A stretch of 64,000 nt of DNA from a virus. A program made the position numbers and the translations under genes. The stretch lies in IMG/VR virus record IMGVR_UViG_3300021963_000102, positions 1-64,000 of that record. One strand, given 5' to 3'. Shown piece by piece: positions 1 through 9,749 of this stretch (position 1 is the stretch's first letter; each line of letters opens with the position of its first letter). The notes beneath the pieces are model-generated. The model did no database searches. It saw only the letters and a list, made by a program, of their open reading frames with translations, and was not told the origin of the DNA.

Positions 1-1660
1 CTGCGCCATTTATTGCAACATTACCACTAAACCTACCCGTACCTGTTACATCAAGTTTATATGTATCATTAGTGTTTCCTATTGATAAATTACCTGAAGC
101 GTTTAACGTCATAGCTTGTGTAAAGGTTATGGCATTACCTGCTGTGCCTACTGGTGCATTATACCATCTATGTTCACTTGTTAAAGCAGTAATTGAGTAT
201 CTTGCTGCACCATCTCCAGTACTTTTATATTCCCATCTTGAATCCGTTGCATCAAAAAATGAATTGGTGCTAAAACTAAAATCATTTGCTCCTCCACCTG
301 TCCAAGCCATAGCAGCTGCAGCAAATTCAAATGCTTTCCAACTACTACTCCACGCACTTGGTGTTACTCCTAGTCCTAAATTACCAGAGGCATCTAAACG
401 CATACGTTCTGCATCGGTGCTTCCGTTGTATGTCCAAAATTGTATGTTTGTCGCTCCCGTACTTGCATTTTGCTCAACTGCTTGTATTCTCGCATTTCTA
501 ATTCCACTACCACTTGCTCCAGCCGCAGTTAAAAAACTAATTTCAACCGCATTATTTAAAGCATCTGCGACAGGGTTATCTATTACTAATTGACCACCTA
601 TGCCTCCTGAGTTTGATTTTGCAATATGAAGAATTGCGTCGGGGGAAGAAGTGCCTATTCCTAAATTACCAGAGGATGTAAGCGCTAATCTATCCGCATT
701 TGCAGTTTCGTCATATGTTATTAAATCACCTGAACTACTTATTTGATAAGCATAACTTCTAACTGATGTCCTTGTTAATTGAAATAAATCAGCACCTCCC
801 GCAACATCTAACTTATATGCTGGGGAAGAAGTACCTATTCCTAACCCTGTAGAGGTAAGACGCATACCTTCAGCAGCATTTGTGCCAAATATTAAACCGC
901 CATTTACTTCATTCCAAAGAGATAAATCAGTATTATTATGAAAAACATATCCCCTTGCATTACCGCCTATTTGAAAACCTAATATTGCACCAGCACTTCC
1001 CGCAACATTTATATTACCCCTTCCTGATGCTGTGTATGAATTACTTGAAGTACCAATGCCTAACCCAGTAGAGGTAAGACGCATTTGCTCACTTGCATTT
1101 TGAACAAAAACTAAAGGCACATTCGTTATTGCACCTATTTCTACCGCATTATCAGATGCCTCAAACTTTGCAATTTGTGTTGCGTTATCATTAGAATAAA
1201 ACCTTAATGTGCCACTATTTGCAGTTGCTCTACCTCTTATTTTGATAGAACTTCCCCCAGCATTACTACTAACTTCTAATGGGAAACTTGCATCTGTAAT
1301 GTTAATTCCTATACTTCCACCATTGTCATAAATTACACTATTTCCTATTGCACTTGAACTTGTAAACTTGGGTATATAGTTGGTAGTACCTGTTCCTGTA
1401 ATTTGATTTGCAGGAGTAGTACCACTTGTGCCAGAGGTTCCAGAAGTACCTGAAGATCCACTAGTACCAGATGTTCCTGAAGTTCCAGAGGTGCCGCTAA
1501 GACCCCCATAAGGAAGTGAATTCCAAGCAGTTACACCATCACCAATTTTAAATAAATCAGTATCTGTTTCAAATCCTAATTCTCCATCTAAAAGAACAGG
1601 ATTAGAGGAAGTCCAAGTTGCTGCTAACCCTCTTCTAAATTGAAATATCCCGTAACTCAT
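1..1660 (-). CDS. Tail fibre protein with Mtd-like N-terminus (3' part outside window)
   Basis: The ORF starts at an ATG and stays open for 553 codons to the window edge, so the C-terminus is missing. The first 50 residues (MSYGIFQFRRG..., GELGFETDTDLFKIGDG, WNSLPYGG) match the pattern of the major tropism determinant N-terminal domain, which anchors many phage fibres. About ten GTSG-type collagen-like triplets follow, then an NYIPKFTSSSAIGNS segment and several copies of a fibre repeat of the form MRLTSTGLGIGTSS / LTSSGNLGIGTSSP. Such repeats usually form a trimeric beta-rich shaft. It is the last gene seen in the leftward fibre unit, 7 bp after the collagen-like gene. A receptor-binding or chaperone tip is expected beyond the edge but cannot be seen. 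Fibre identity is secure; receptor specificity is unknown. Confidence 0.85.
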   Translation of the reverse strand, partial: MSYGIFQFRRGLAATWTSSNPVLLDGELGFETDTDLFKIGDGVTAWNSLPYGGLSGTSGTSGTSGTSGSSGTSGTSGTSGTTPANQITGTGTTNYIPKFTSSSAIGNSVIYDNGGSIGINITDASFPLEVSSNAGGSSIKIRGRATANSGTLRFYSNDNATQIAKFEASDNAVEIGAITNVPLVFVQNASEQMRLTSTGLGIGTSSNSYTASGRGNINVAGSAGAILGFQIGGNARGYVFHNNTDLSLWNEVNGGLIFGTNAAEGMRLTSTGLGIGTSSPAYKLDVAGGADLFQLTRTSVRSYAYQISSSGDLITYDETANADRLALTSSGNLGIGTSSPDAILHIAKSNSGGIGGQLVIDNPVADALNNAVEISFLTAAGASGSGIRNARIQAVEQNASTGATNIQFWTYNGSTDAERMRLDASGNLGLGVTPSAWSSSWKAFEFAAAAMAWTGGGANDFSFSTNSFFDATDSRWEYKSTGDGAARYSITALTSEHRWYNAPVGTAGNAITFTQAMTLNASGNLSIGNTNDTYKLDVTGTGRFSGNVAINGA

Positions 1661-1667
1661 ATATTTT

Positions 1668-4163
1668 TTAATTTACACTTCCAAAATCAATTTTAAACAA
1701 TCCAGCTATAGACATAGATGGTGTTCCTCCATCAACATTGAAGTAGTTTATATTTGTTGTTTCACCAGAAGTCCCACTCGTACCAGAGGTTCCAGAAGAC
1801 CCTGAGGAACCTGCTGTACCAGATGTACCCGTTGTTCCAGATGTTCCTGTGGTGCCTGAAGATCCAGAGCTGCCACTAGTTCCACTAGTACCGCTGGTTC
1901 CTCCTGTTCCATTGGTACCAGATGTACCAGCTGTTCCACTTGTTCCTGAGCTTCCTGCTGTACCTGAGCTACCAGCAGTGCCACTAGACCCTGATGTGCC
2001 AGAGGTGCCACTTGTACCATTCACTCCTGATGTACCAGAAGTGCCTGACACTCCGCTAGTTCCAGAGGTGCCTGTTGTACCACTAGTCCCTGTAGTGCCC
2101 GATGTACCACTTGTTCCTGTTGTACCACTAGATCCAGAGGTGCCAGAGGTTCCTGGACTTCCTGCTGTTCCACTAGTACCAGAACTACCACTTGTTCCAG
2201 AAGACCCACTTGTTCCACTAGTACCACCAGTGCCATCTGTACCTGATGTACCTGATGTACCTCGTGTACCACTACTACCACTAGACCCACTTGTACCAGA
2301 TGTACCTGTTGTTCCACTTGATCCACTAGATCCTGAGGTGCCACTAGTACCACTTGTACCACCTGATCCATCAGTTCCTGATGTTCCAGATGATCCACTA
2401 GTAGCGCTAGTACCTGAAGACCCTGAGGTGCCTGTAGTTCCTGATGTACCACTAGTGCCATCTATACCACTAGAACCAGAGGTTCCAGACGTACCAGAGG
2501 TGCCTGTTGTACCAGAGGTTCCAGAAGTTCCAGATGTACCTGTGCTGCCCGATGTACCAGATGTAGCAGATGTTCCACTGGTACCTGACGTACCATTAGA
2601 ACCATCTCCTCCTGTTGCACCATCTAGGTTTACAAACCATGAACTGTATGTTCCACTTCCCACCTGTGTAATGGTGATGAATGATAAACTACCTGTAAGA
2701 GGATTGTAGGATGTCACCTCAGCCTCTTGGTAATTCGTTGCATCGTAGGCAATTATAATAGACTGAGCCACTGTATAGGCTAATCCTGTTCCTACAGTGA
2801 TTGTACCTGGGTTACCAGCAGCTTGTAATGTATATGTTGTGCTTGATGTAGTGGCATATCTATCCCCACTCAAGCCAGAGCTTCCTGATGTACCAGTGGT
2901 TCCACTAGTTCCAGACGTGCCTGATGTAGCACTTGTACCACTTGTTCCACTTGTTGCACTGGTTCCTGATGTTCCACTTGTTCCTCCAGATCCATCAGTG
3001 CCACTAGTCCCAGCTGTACCACTGGTGCCAGATGTTCCTGTGGTGCCACTACTTCCTGATGTTCCACTGGTTCCACTTGAACCTCCTGTACCATCTGTTG
3101 CAGACGTACCACTTGTGCCACTAGAGCCTGAAGATCCTGATGTACCTGTGGTTCCAGAAGTTCCTGTTGTACCAGAACTACCACTGGTGGCACTTGTACC
3201 ACTAGTGCCAGATGTGCCTCCTGTACCATCAGTTCCAGAAGAGCCTGATGTACCAGAGGTGGCTGATGTACCTGATGTTCCACTTGTTCCCTCTGAGCCA
3301 TCAGTTCCAGATGTCCCAGAAGTGCCTGAGGTTCCACTAGTTGCAGATGTGCCTGATGTACCTGTGCTACCTGAAGTACCACTAGTCGCACTAGTTCCTG
3401 AGGACCCAGAAGATCCAGAAGTTCCAGAGGTTCCACCACTACCATCTGTTCCAGAAGTGCCACTTGTCCCACTTGTTCCACTAGACCCACTTGTGCCTGT
3501 AGTACCACTGCTTCCACTTGTAGCTGATGTTCCTGAGGTTCCAGATGTACCTCCTGTTCCGTCTGTAGCGCTAGTACCAGAAGTTCCACTAGTTGCACTA
3601 GTACCAGATGTTCCTGATGTACCAGTGGAGCCAGAAGTACCTGATGTACCTGTGGTACCAGATGTGCCCGTTGTACCAGAGGTACCAGACGTTCCTGTTG
3701 TACCACTTGTGCCTGATGTAGCAGATGTACCTGATGTTCCAGATGTGCCTGTAGTTCCAGAACTGCCTGATGTACCACTAGTTGCAGAAGTTCCAGAAGT
3801 ACCACTTGTACCGCTAGTTCCTCCACTACCATCTGTGCCTGACGTACCACTAGTACCTGTTGTTCCACTAGTACCAGCTGTGCCTGAAGTACCACTGGTA
3901 CCTGTTGTACCAGAGGTTCCTGTAGTTCCGCTTGTTCCTGAAGTGCCTGAAGTACCTGCAGTGCCACTTGTACCAGCAGTTCCAGAGGTACCACTGGTTC
4001 CAGATGTACCCACCTCAGCTAAGGCAGCATCCAGTTTCTCGATAACCACCTGCAGGTTGTCGTTAGTATTAACACCAGAATACACCAAATTGGGGCCTTC
4101 ATAGAAAACACAGGCCGCATTTAGTATAATTGGACATTTAGGAGGGGCACAAAGAACATTCAT
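1668..4163 (-). CDS. Collagen-like (GTS triplet) fibre or virion surface protein, 831 aa
   Basis: Residues 1-50 form a Cys-containing module (YEGPNLVYSGVNTNDNL, then VIEKLDAAL) that recurs in three other proteins of this phage. From about residue 52 the chain is almost pure Gly-X-Y triplets, mainly GTS, GSS, GTT, GTA, GTD and GSG, nearly free of proline. It is interrupted at about residues 430-522 by a globular insert (DRYATTSSTTYT..., GTYSSWFVNLDGATG) of a kind seen in phage collar and fibre proteins. The triplets then resume to about residue 805, with a short non-repetitive C-terminus ending in FKIDFGSVN. Gly-X-Y tracts in phages form trimeric rods, so a long flexible fibre is likely. It lies between a small module protein and the Mtd-like fibre gene. 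The fibre role is inferred from composition and context. Confidence 0.85.
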   Translation of the reverse strand: MNVLCAPPKCPIILNAACVFYEGPNLVYSGVNTNDNLQVVIEKLDAALAEVGTSGTSGTSGTAGTSGTAGTSGTSGTSGTTGTSGTTGTSGTSGTAGTSGTTGTSGTSGTDGSGGTSGTSGTSGTSATSGTSGSSGTTGTSGTSGTSATSGTSGTTGTSGTSGTTGTSGTTGTSGTSGSTGTSGTSGTSATSGTSGTSATDGTGGTSGTSGTSATSGSSGTTGTSGSSGTSGTSGTSGTDGSGGTSGTSGSSGSSGTSATSGTSGSTGTSGTSATSGTSGTSGTSGTDGSEGTSGTSGTSATSGTSGSSGTDGTGGTSGTSGTSATSGSSGTTGTSGTTGTSGSSGSSGTSGTSATDGTGGSSGTSGTSGSSGTTGTSGTSGTAGTSGTDGSGGTSGTSGTSATSGTSGTSATSGTSGTSGTTGTSGSSGLSGDRYATTSSTTYTLQAAGNPGTITVGTGLAYTVAQSIIIAYDATNYQEAEVTSYNPLTGSLSFITITQVGSGTYSSWFVNLDGATGGDGSNGTSGTSGTSATSGTSGSTGTSGTSGTSGTTGTSGTSGTSGSSGIDGTSGTSGTTGTSGSSGTSATSGSSGTSGTDGSGGTSGTSGTSGSSGSSGTTGTSGTSGSSGSSGTRGTSGTSGTDGTGGTSGTSGSSGTSGSSGTSGTAGSPGTSGTSGSSGTTGTSGTSGTTGTSGTTGTSGTSGVSGTSGTSGVNGTSGTSGTSGSSGTAGSSGTAGSSGTSGTAGTSGTNGTGGTSGTSGTSGSSGSSGTTGTSGTTGTSGTAGSSGSSGTSGTSGTSGETTNINYFNVDGGTPSMSIAGLFKIDFGSVN
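1766..4010 (-). repeat. Degenerate 9-bp tandem repeat tracts encoding Gly-Thr-Ser triplets
   Basis: Two long arrays (about 1766-2610 and 2870-4010) are built from degenerate 9-base units encoding GTS-like triplets, separated by a unique 260-bp insert. Synonymous codons are mixed (GGT/GGA/GGC, ACT/ACA/ACC), so the protein repeat is far more regular than the DNA. The periodicity also makes other frames and the opposite strand look open for long distances. Unit number could vary between isolates by slippage or recombination. Confidence 0.9.
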
Positions 4164-4184
4164 GCTCTATAGGATGTGTATGGA

Positions 4185-4580
4185 TTAATGAACTATTTTT
4201 AGCGTATCACCAGTGCGATACACTTGTCCAACAGTGAGTCCGCCTAATAATGCAGCAGCGTTATCAGCGTATACAGGAGCTCCTGTGGTGGGAATGGTGA
4301 GCACAAGTTTCCAGTCAGCAGCTCCCAGTCCTGTTGTAGCAGCATGGAAGAGCTTGGGGAAAGGAGTTGTGTTTACATAAAGCTGTCCTACATAGACAGC
4401 ACTGTTTGTAGGTCCTGTCACCCCTGTAACAGGAACAAGATTAGCATCAATTTTTTGGAGTGCAACTTCCAGAGAATCAAGGGGTTGTATATCTGTATTA
4501 GGCAGATATTCTCCATTGTAAAGAATACATAAAGCATTCTCATACGTAGCACATGTGGGGCAAATAGCAGCGGTTCTCAT
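4185..4580 (-). CDS. Small virion-type protein with the shared N-terminal module, 131 aa
   Basis: The start is the ATG giving MRTAAICPTC; an in-frame TTG three codons upstream is less likely because it lies inside the promoter -7 box. Residues about 10-48 (ALCILYNGEYLPNTDIQPLDSL, then ALQKIDANL) align with the N-termini of the 831-aa, 103-aa and 381-aa proteins: a Cys, Y-x-G, a D/N-S-L turn and an L-x-K-I/L-D-x-x-L helix. The remaining 80 residues (YVGQLYVNTTPFPKLFHAATTGLGAADWKL) look like a small beta domain of the sort found in fibre-attached proteins. It is the first gene of the fibre unit and sits directly behind a Bacteroidota-type promoter. The function is unknown; a fibre or decoration subunit is inferred. 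Confidence 0.7.
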   Translation of the reverse strand: MRTAAICPTCATYENALCILYNGEYLPNTDIQPLDSLEVALQKIDANLVPVTGVTGPTNSAVYVGQLYVNTTPFPKLFHAATTGLGAADWKLVLTIPTTGAPVYADNAAALLGGLTVGQVYRTGDTLKIVH

Positions 4581-4586
4581 AGTGAG

Positions 4587-4616
4587 CAAAGTTAGTTAAT
4601 TAGTATTAATATTCAA
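4587..4616 (-). promoter_or_regulatory. Bacteroidota-type promoter for the fibre unit
   Basis: Read leftward: TTG, 19 bp, TAACTTTG, which matches TTTG/TTG-N19-21-TAnnTTTG. Only 6 bp separate the end of the -7 box from the ATG of the 131-aa gene, so the transcript would be leaderless or nearly so. No expression evidence can be seen. Confidence 0.65.
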
Positions 4617-4623
4617 TGAGTTA

Positions 4624-4638
4624 GAGGAAAAATTCCTC
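4624..4638 (-). other. Short hairpin between nuclease protein and fibre unit
   Basis: GAGGAA-AAA-TTCCTC is a perfect 6-bp stem just upstream of the fibre-unit promoter. It lacks a clear T-run in either direction, so a terminator role is not supported. It could be an operator or chance. Confidence 0.3.
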
Positions 4639-4652
4639 ATAATATAGCGTTA

Positions 4653-7600
4653 TCATCTCCTTGTTTCCTTCTGGATGGTTACATCATATTCCTTAGCAAA
4701 CTCAGAGTCAAGGATGGCCATATAGGTGATGAGAGATTTTGTTACGGGGAACATCTTAGCTAGGTTCTTTACAGGCTGTGCTTTCTTTCTCACCTCATCC
4801 ATTGTTAAATCTGGGTTGGATGTATCCACACCTGTGGTTTCCATTATGAAATGGCTACCAAATCTACTTGCATCAGAGAAGATACCTAGTGCTGGGAATG
4901 CAGAACCACTTAGTATTTTCTGGAACTCTACAGGATTGTAGAAGAAAGAAAGCTCACTAATGAATCTATCTACAACACGCTGGGCATATCTGTGGAAGTT
5001 TTTATCAGCCTTATCATCGTCATCATCTGGAGCTACAAACCCAAGAGCCATCATAGCACCCAGTAGAGATAGACCAATTGCAAACTCCTTCATTTGATTA
5101 CGAAGGTTGGTTCTAATCAAATCAATGAATTGATCCCTATCCATTTCAAGAGGCTTTCCTGTACGCTTCTCATAGGTGGTAGAGAAGTCCTCATACATCT
5201 TATCTAGCACAGCAAGCCCTTTATCATTGAGAGACAATATGTTATAGATGTTAGAGTTCATGTCTCTAAGTGATGTACCCACTACATATGCCCAAAGTCT
5301 GATTCTACCAATGTCATATTTCTCTCCTGTGGTTTGTCCTTTCTCATCTATTTCTACAGAGAAGTCATCACTCACCTTTCTAAACTCACCAAAGCGTGTA
5401 TCCACCAGCTTAGGAATCCAGTTCTTAAATACCATCATAGACCTAGTCCACACATTCATGCTCATACGGTTGACATCACTATCAGATAGTCCACCTGTAG
5501 CATTTCTAGAAATACGTCTAGTGAGATTGGTAAGTCGTTGAATCTCAGTGTTATTGGTTAAATCAAGCCCAGGAATGACAAGCTTTCCATCTTCTAGTTT
5601 CTTTGTAGCACTAATAGATCTTGTCTTCTTTAGCTCTTCTATTTCCTGTTTTATTTTAGGAGCCACCTCTCTATACTTAGCAGCAGAGGCATATCTATCT
5701 TTATACTTGTTCTTTACAAACTCATTGATGCTTACAATCTTTCCATTCTCCACCATCATGTTATCCAGAAGGGTGAGGAATATAGACTTCTCCATGTGTT
5801 GTTCTGGTTCTCTCATGAACACCATTAGGAAGTCTGAGAAGCTAGATCTTGTTAGTCTTGTAAGACCAGCAGCTTTTAGTTTCTCATAGTTGGGATCATC
5901 TTTTAGAGGTAGGAATGTATCAATAAGCTGAAGGAACATGTCACGCTCCTCATCATTTTTAAACTTATTTCCCACCAGCTTCAGCTCATTAGCTCCCACC
6001 TCTCTAGCATTAAAATATGTACCAGCCTGTGTAGCAATCTGGATGTTACTACCAAATGCGTTCACAGCACCTGATACAAACTCAAGCCCAAGAGCTTTTA
6101 ATTGGAAAGCCCTGTTTGCAGCATCCATGGTTTTCACCAGAGATGTAGCAGATGGGTTTTCTTCAGGTTTAAATATCTCTCTACCAGCAACCCTGTTAAT
6201 AGCTGTCTTTACAAAGTTGGTCACCTTTCCTATACCTAGAGGGGTGTCACTATCAGAGAGAGGATATTTCTGCTCATAAAGCAAAGCACGAAGGAAGTCA
6301 TTGAACATCTTAGTGTTCTCTTCATTCCCTTTAAGTTCTTCAGGTTTTCCATTTACAAACACCACATCTCCAGTTCTGTTTGTATTTAAGTGGCTCTTGA
6401 AGGTTTCAATAGTTTTAACCAAATTAAGCTGACCTTCCACTTCAGACAAATACTTATACTTCTCCATGTGGTTGATGTATAAGATCATGTTCTTAAACAC
6501 GTCCTCACTTACATCAGAATAATCATTTACACCACTTTCTGTTTTTGTGAAGTCATAAGAGTAGTATTTGGGAATAGCGTTCTCCAGTTCACCTGTAAGT
6601 TCATTCACCTTTCCATATCCCACATCATCTGCTTTAATATCTAAAGCATCTTTCCAGTTGGATATTGCTGACAAACTAAAGTCCCAAGCTAGGCTTTCAG
6701 CCATGCTCTTTCTTACAAAGGGTAGGAATGTAGAGGCTACACGATTACTGATATATCCAGATTCTTTAGCCTTCTGGTTCATCTTAGTGATGAAATTGTA
6801 AAGATCATTAAGCTCTGAGTCCTTGAGGATTTCTTTATATTCCTCTGTGTACCAATCAGTTTTGGGATGTCTTTTGAGAATAGGATTGTTCCAGCCATTA
6901 AATCCTGGAAAATCCAAATCATATTTCTGTTTCTCTTCTTCTATAAGCTTGTCTAGTAGTGCAGGATTGTCATCATACAGCTTTTCAATTCTTGCGATTC
7001 TGTTAGTTAGCATCTTATCAGCCTCAGCTTTGTAAGCTGCTACATCCACATTGTTCTTCACCCAAGCTATATCACCCTGACCTGTGCTAGCCATTTCATC
7101 TAGCTTTGTGTAAAACTCTCTTCTAAACTTGTATACAAGCTTATTTACCAAATTGTTTTCCTTATCTCTTTGGTAGATTTTCTGTACAAACTTTCGTGTA
7201 TCTCCACCTCTATCAACAATCCTTTTCCTTATAGCCATTAGTTCATCCACCTCTCCTATAGCATCTCTAGAAGCTCTACCCTTTGCATTTGTAACAAGCT
7301 TGTAGAGGATTTGTAAAGAAGCAAGAGGGAGTTCTGAAATGCCTCTGAATGTGGAAGATAAACCCTTGATAACTGCCTCAGCACTAAGGAGTCCTGAAAC
7401 TAGGTTACGCTGTCCAATATGTTTGTCAGCAAACTTTTGAGAAGCTTCTTTTATGTCAGCTCTAGAAAGCCTAATAGAACGGGCTTGTGTAGAGATTTGC
7501 TCTAACAAATCCTTTCTAAATTGTACATCCTGTTTAGCTTCATCAGTGGTGGCATCAGCTTCCATCTCTTTTGTATACACCAGGTCAGCCACTAAGTCAT

Positions 7601-9737
7601 CTATTCCACCAAACACTTCTGCTAAAGCTAGATACTCTCTCATGTCATCAGAAAACTCAGATAGTTCTTTGTTCTCAGAATCTTCTGACAGAGCTGGTCT
7701 ATCCTTGTAAATAGTGTTATAATCATTTAGGATTTGCTCACCTTGTTTTTTCATCAGGGTGATGAGGTCTACAAGAGGAGCAATGTTCATAGCTGTTTGA
7801 GCAGCACGGATGGATTGTTTTAAGGCATTAAGACGATCACTCTTAAACTCACGTTCATCCTCATCTGTCACCACCTTTTTAGAAATCTGTCTGTACACAG
7901 CATTTAACATACCTAGAAGTCTGTCTAGGTTTTTATATCCTGTAGACTCAGTTTCTTCTGATACAGGCACCAAACGAAGGTCTTCTATCTCTGCTGTGTT
8001 TACAGAACCTATTGCTATTCCAGTCATAATAATGGGAGAGTTTTCCACCTTTGGATTTTCTTTCTTCACATCCATTAAAATAGGAATAGCTCTGTTTAAT
8101 CCAAACTCTTTTATCCCATAGTTGTCACGCAGGATTTCCTTATATCTAGTGAGCTGGATGTTGTAAGCTCCTTGCTTATACCAGGTGACATCCTTTGCAC
8201 CCTTAGCTAGGCTCATAAACTTCCAGTCAAAGATGTTAGCCTTACCATTTTCTTCTAAAATTAGAAGGTCAACAGTACCAGCCTCTTTCTCTTTATTATC
8301 AAATATAAACACCTCAGAGAACACCAGTGGATTCTTACCATCTTTTGTAAAGCTAGCTATGAGGTCAGTGTAATACTTCTCTAGCTTTTGGTACACCTCT
8401 TCATCAACAGGATCAAGTCTTTCAAAGCGTTCTCCAGGAACATCTCTTCTTGTACCATCCTCATTGAAATATCTAAGGTGGATGTCTTCAAAGAACTTGT
8501 GTCCTTTAACACCCTGTTGTCTTTTAAACTCGTTAAACTTCTTCTCTTCTTCTGTAAACACCTTATCCCCAAAACGTTGCTTATACCAAGCTTTTACACG
8601 GTCTGTCACCCTTTTAAGTACACGAGACCATGAACCATCAGGCTGTTTTATTTCGTAATAGTTATTAGCTTCTTCTGTATCAAGTAGTAGAGGGTCAGCA
8701 GTTTCCTTAGTTTCCACCACCTTTTTCAGGTTGTCTTTTGTCTGTAACAAGCTTTGCTGTACATCCTTTTGAATATCAGAGAGTTGGAAATAGATTTCAC
8801 CCTCTGTCATATCAATCATATTCCCTTCCACCTCACCAGCCATGATTTTAGCAGCTGTGTCTTGGAACAAAGAGATGTCAGATTTCAAATACAAACCTCT
8901 AATAAACTGTAATATCTTAGCCCAGAAGTTTGCCACTAAAGACCTGTTCTCTTCTTTCAACAGCTCAGGGAACATCTCTTCATTAGTTCCACCATTTATA
9001 ATGAGCTCAGTAATTAGCTTATCTACAGCCTCTTTCTTTATTTTACGGATGTTAGGCTTACCATCAGCTGTCTGGTAGTTCTTATTGTTTCTATACTGGT
9101 CTAATGTGTATTTGTATATCTTGAATCTATCAATCTTAGATATCATTTCGTTGATGAGCTGTGGGTTGGTTTGCTCCACCATCTGTGTAGCAATGTGTAC
9201 AAGTTCTTCTACAATTGCTACATCCTCTTTACCCTCAGCAATAGCTATCACCTTTCTCATAGCATCTGCCACACCATTCACACCCTTTACATCAATGCCT
9301 GTTTGTTTAGAATAGGTGCTAAGATCGGTGATAGATATACCCATTTGTGCAGCAAGCTTTTTCACCTTCTCAGTGAGCTCTTTAGGAATAGGAGCAATAG
9401 GAATAACAGGCTCTTGGTTATAGATGTCTATGGGAGCATCTCCATCATAAAGGTCATTTATATCATCTTCTGATAATCCAGTGGTTTGGAAGTTGTCATG
9501 CTTTTTCTGAAGCTCTTCAAACATTTCCTCGTTAGGAATAGCTTTCACCCTATCATTGATTAGCCTTTCTGTAGTGAATAGTTTACCACTATTTTTCACT
9601 CCATACTTATTTCTGGCTAAGTCAGATAGTTTATTGTTCTCAAAGAAGAACATGGCATTTGTGACAAACATATTGTCATCAATATATCCTTTCTTCTTTA
9701 AGTGGTTAATTGCGTTTATTTGAACGTTACAAGCCAT
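4653..9737 (-). CDS. Giant virion cargo-type protein with PD-(D/E)XK nuclease motif, 1,694 aa
   Basis: A RecB/Cas4-like PD-(D/E)XK core is visible near residues 475-506: E475 in SEVFIF, D490 in GTVDLL, and D504-W-K506 in NIFDWKF, with the usual G-K-x-x-I/N-I spacing. The rest is mostly charged and helical. Near the C-terminus there is a hydrophobic stretch (FAIGLSLLGAMMALGFVA) followed by DDDDDK. It is the third gene of the unit led by the 856-aa and 3,954-aa proteins and begins 12 bp after the polymerase gene ends. In crAss-like phages the giant genes next to the virion RNA polymerase encode proteins packed in the particle and ejected with the DNA. I infer that here, with the nuclease acting on host or incoming DNA. 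The nuclease motif is seen; activity is unproven. Confidence 0.75.
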   Translation of the reverse strand: MACNVQINAINHLKKKGYIDDNMFVTNAMFFFENNKLSDLARNKYGVKNSGKLFTTERLINDRVKAIPNEEMFEELQKKHDNFQTTGLSEDDINDLYDGDAPIDIYNQEPVIPIAPIPKELTEKVKKLAAQMGISITDLSTYSKQTGIDVKGVNGVADAMRKVIAIAEGKEDVAIVEELVHIATQMVEQTNPQLINEMISKIDRFKIYKYTLDQYRNNKNYQTADGKPNIRKIKKEAVDKLITELIINGGTNEEMFPELLKEENRSLVANFWAKILQFIRGLYLKSDISLFQDTAAKIMAGEVEGNMIDMTEGEIYFQLSDIQKDVQQSLLQTKDNLKKVVETKETADPLLLDTEEANNYYEIKQPDGSWSRVLKRVTDRVKAWYKQRFGDKVFTEEEKKFNEFKRQQGVKGHKFFEDIHLRYFNEDGTRRDVPGERFERLDPVDEEVYQKLEKYYTDLIASFTKDGKNPLVFSEVFIFDNKEKEAGTVDLLILEENGKANIFDWKFMSLAKGAKDVTWYKQGAYNIQLTRYKEILRDNYGIKEFGLNRAIPILMDVKKENPKVENSPIIMTGIAIGSVNTAEIEDLRLVPVSEETESTGYKNLDRLLGMLNAVYRQISKKVVTDEDEREFKSDRLNALKQSIRAAQTAMNIAPLVDLITLMKKQGEQILNDYNTIYKDRPALSEDSENKELSEFSDDMREYLALAEVFGGIDDLVADLVYTKEMEADATTDEAKQDVQFRKDLLEQISTQARSIRLSRADIKEASQKFADKHIGQRNLVSGLLSAEAVIKGLSSTFRGISELPLASLQILYKLVTNAKGRASRDAIGEVDELMAIRKRIVDRGGDTRKFVQKIYQRDKENNLVNKLVYKFRREFYTKLDEMASTGQGDIAWVKNNVDVAAYKAEADKMLTNRIARIEKLYDDNPALLDKLIEEEKQKYDLDFPGFNGWNNPILKRHPKTDWYTEEYKEILKDSELNDLYNFITKMNQKAKESGYISNRVASTFLPFVRKSMAESLAWDFSLSAISNWKDALDIKADDVGYGKVNELTGELENAIPKYYSYDFTKTESGVNDYSDVSEDVFKNMILYINHMEKYKYLSEVEGQLNLVKTIETFKSHLNTNRTGDVVFVNGKPEELKGNEENTKMFNDFLRALLYEQKYPLSDSDTPLGIGKVTNFVKTAINRVAGREIFKPEENPSATSLVKTMDAANRAFQLKALGLEFVSGAVNAFGSNIQIATQAGTYFNAREVGANELKLVGNKFKNDEERDMFLQLIDTFLPLKDDPNYEKLKAAGLTRLTRSSFSDFLMVFMREPEQHMEKSIFLTLLDNMMVENGKIVSINEFVKNKYKDRYASAAKYREVAPKIKQEIEELKKTRSISATKKLEDGKLVIPGLDLTNNTEIQRLTNLTRRISRNATGGLSDSDVNRMSMNVWTRSMMVFKNWIPKLVDTRFGEFRKVSDDFSVEIDEKGQTTGEKYDIGRIRLWAYVVGTSLRDMNSNIYNILSLNDKGLAVLDKMYEDFSTTYEKRTGKPLEMDRDQFIDLIRTNLRNQMKEFAIGLSLLGAMMALGFVAPDDDDDKADKNFHRYAQRVVDRFISELSFFYNPVEFQKILSGSAFPALGIFSDASRFGSHFIMETTGVDTSNPDLTMDEVRKKAQPVKNLAKMFPVTKSLITYMAILDSEFAKEYDVTIQKETRR

Positions 9738-9749
9738 TAAATATTAGTT

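Noticed and set aside
1766-4010. CRISPR array
   Set aside because: The periodicity is 9 bp and coding, with no constant repeat-unique spacer structure.
1849-4104. Long rightward ORFs of VPLVPDVPEVP type opposite the collagen-like gene
   Set aside because: They are the antisense reading of the GTS repeat, lack leaders, and share no domain; the leftward frame has unique N- and C-terminal ends and an insert domain.
1-4163. Diversity-generating retroelement, suggested by the Mtd-like fibre
   Set aside because: No reverse transcriptase or template repeat is seen in the window; the Mtd-like domain is only the common anchoring part. A system beyond the left edge cannot be excluded.
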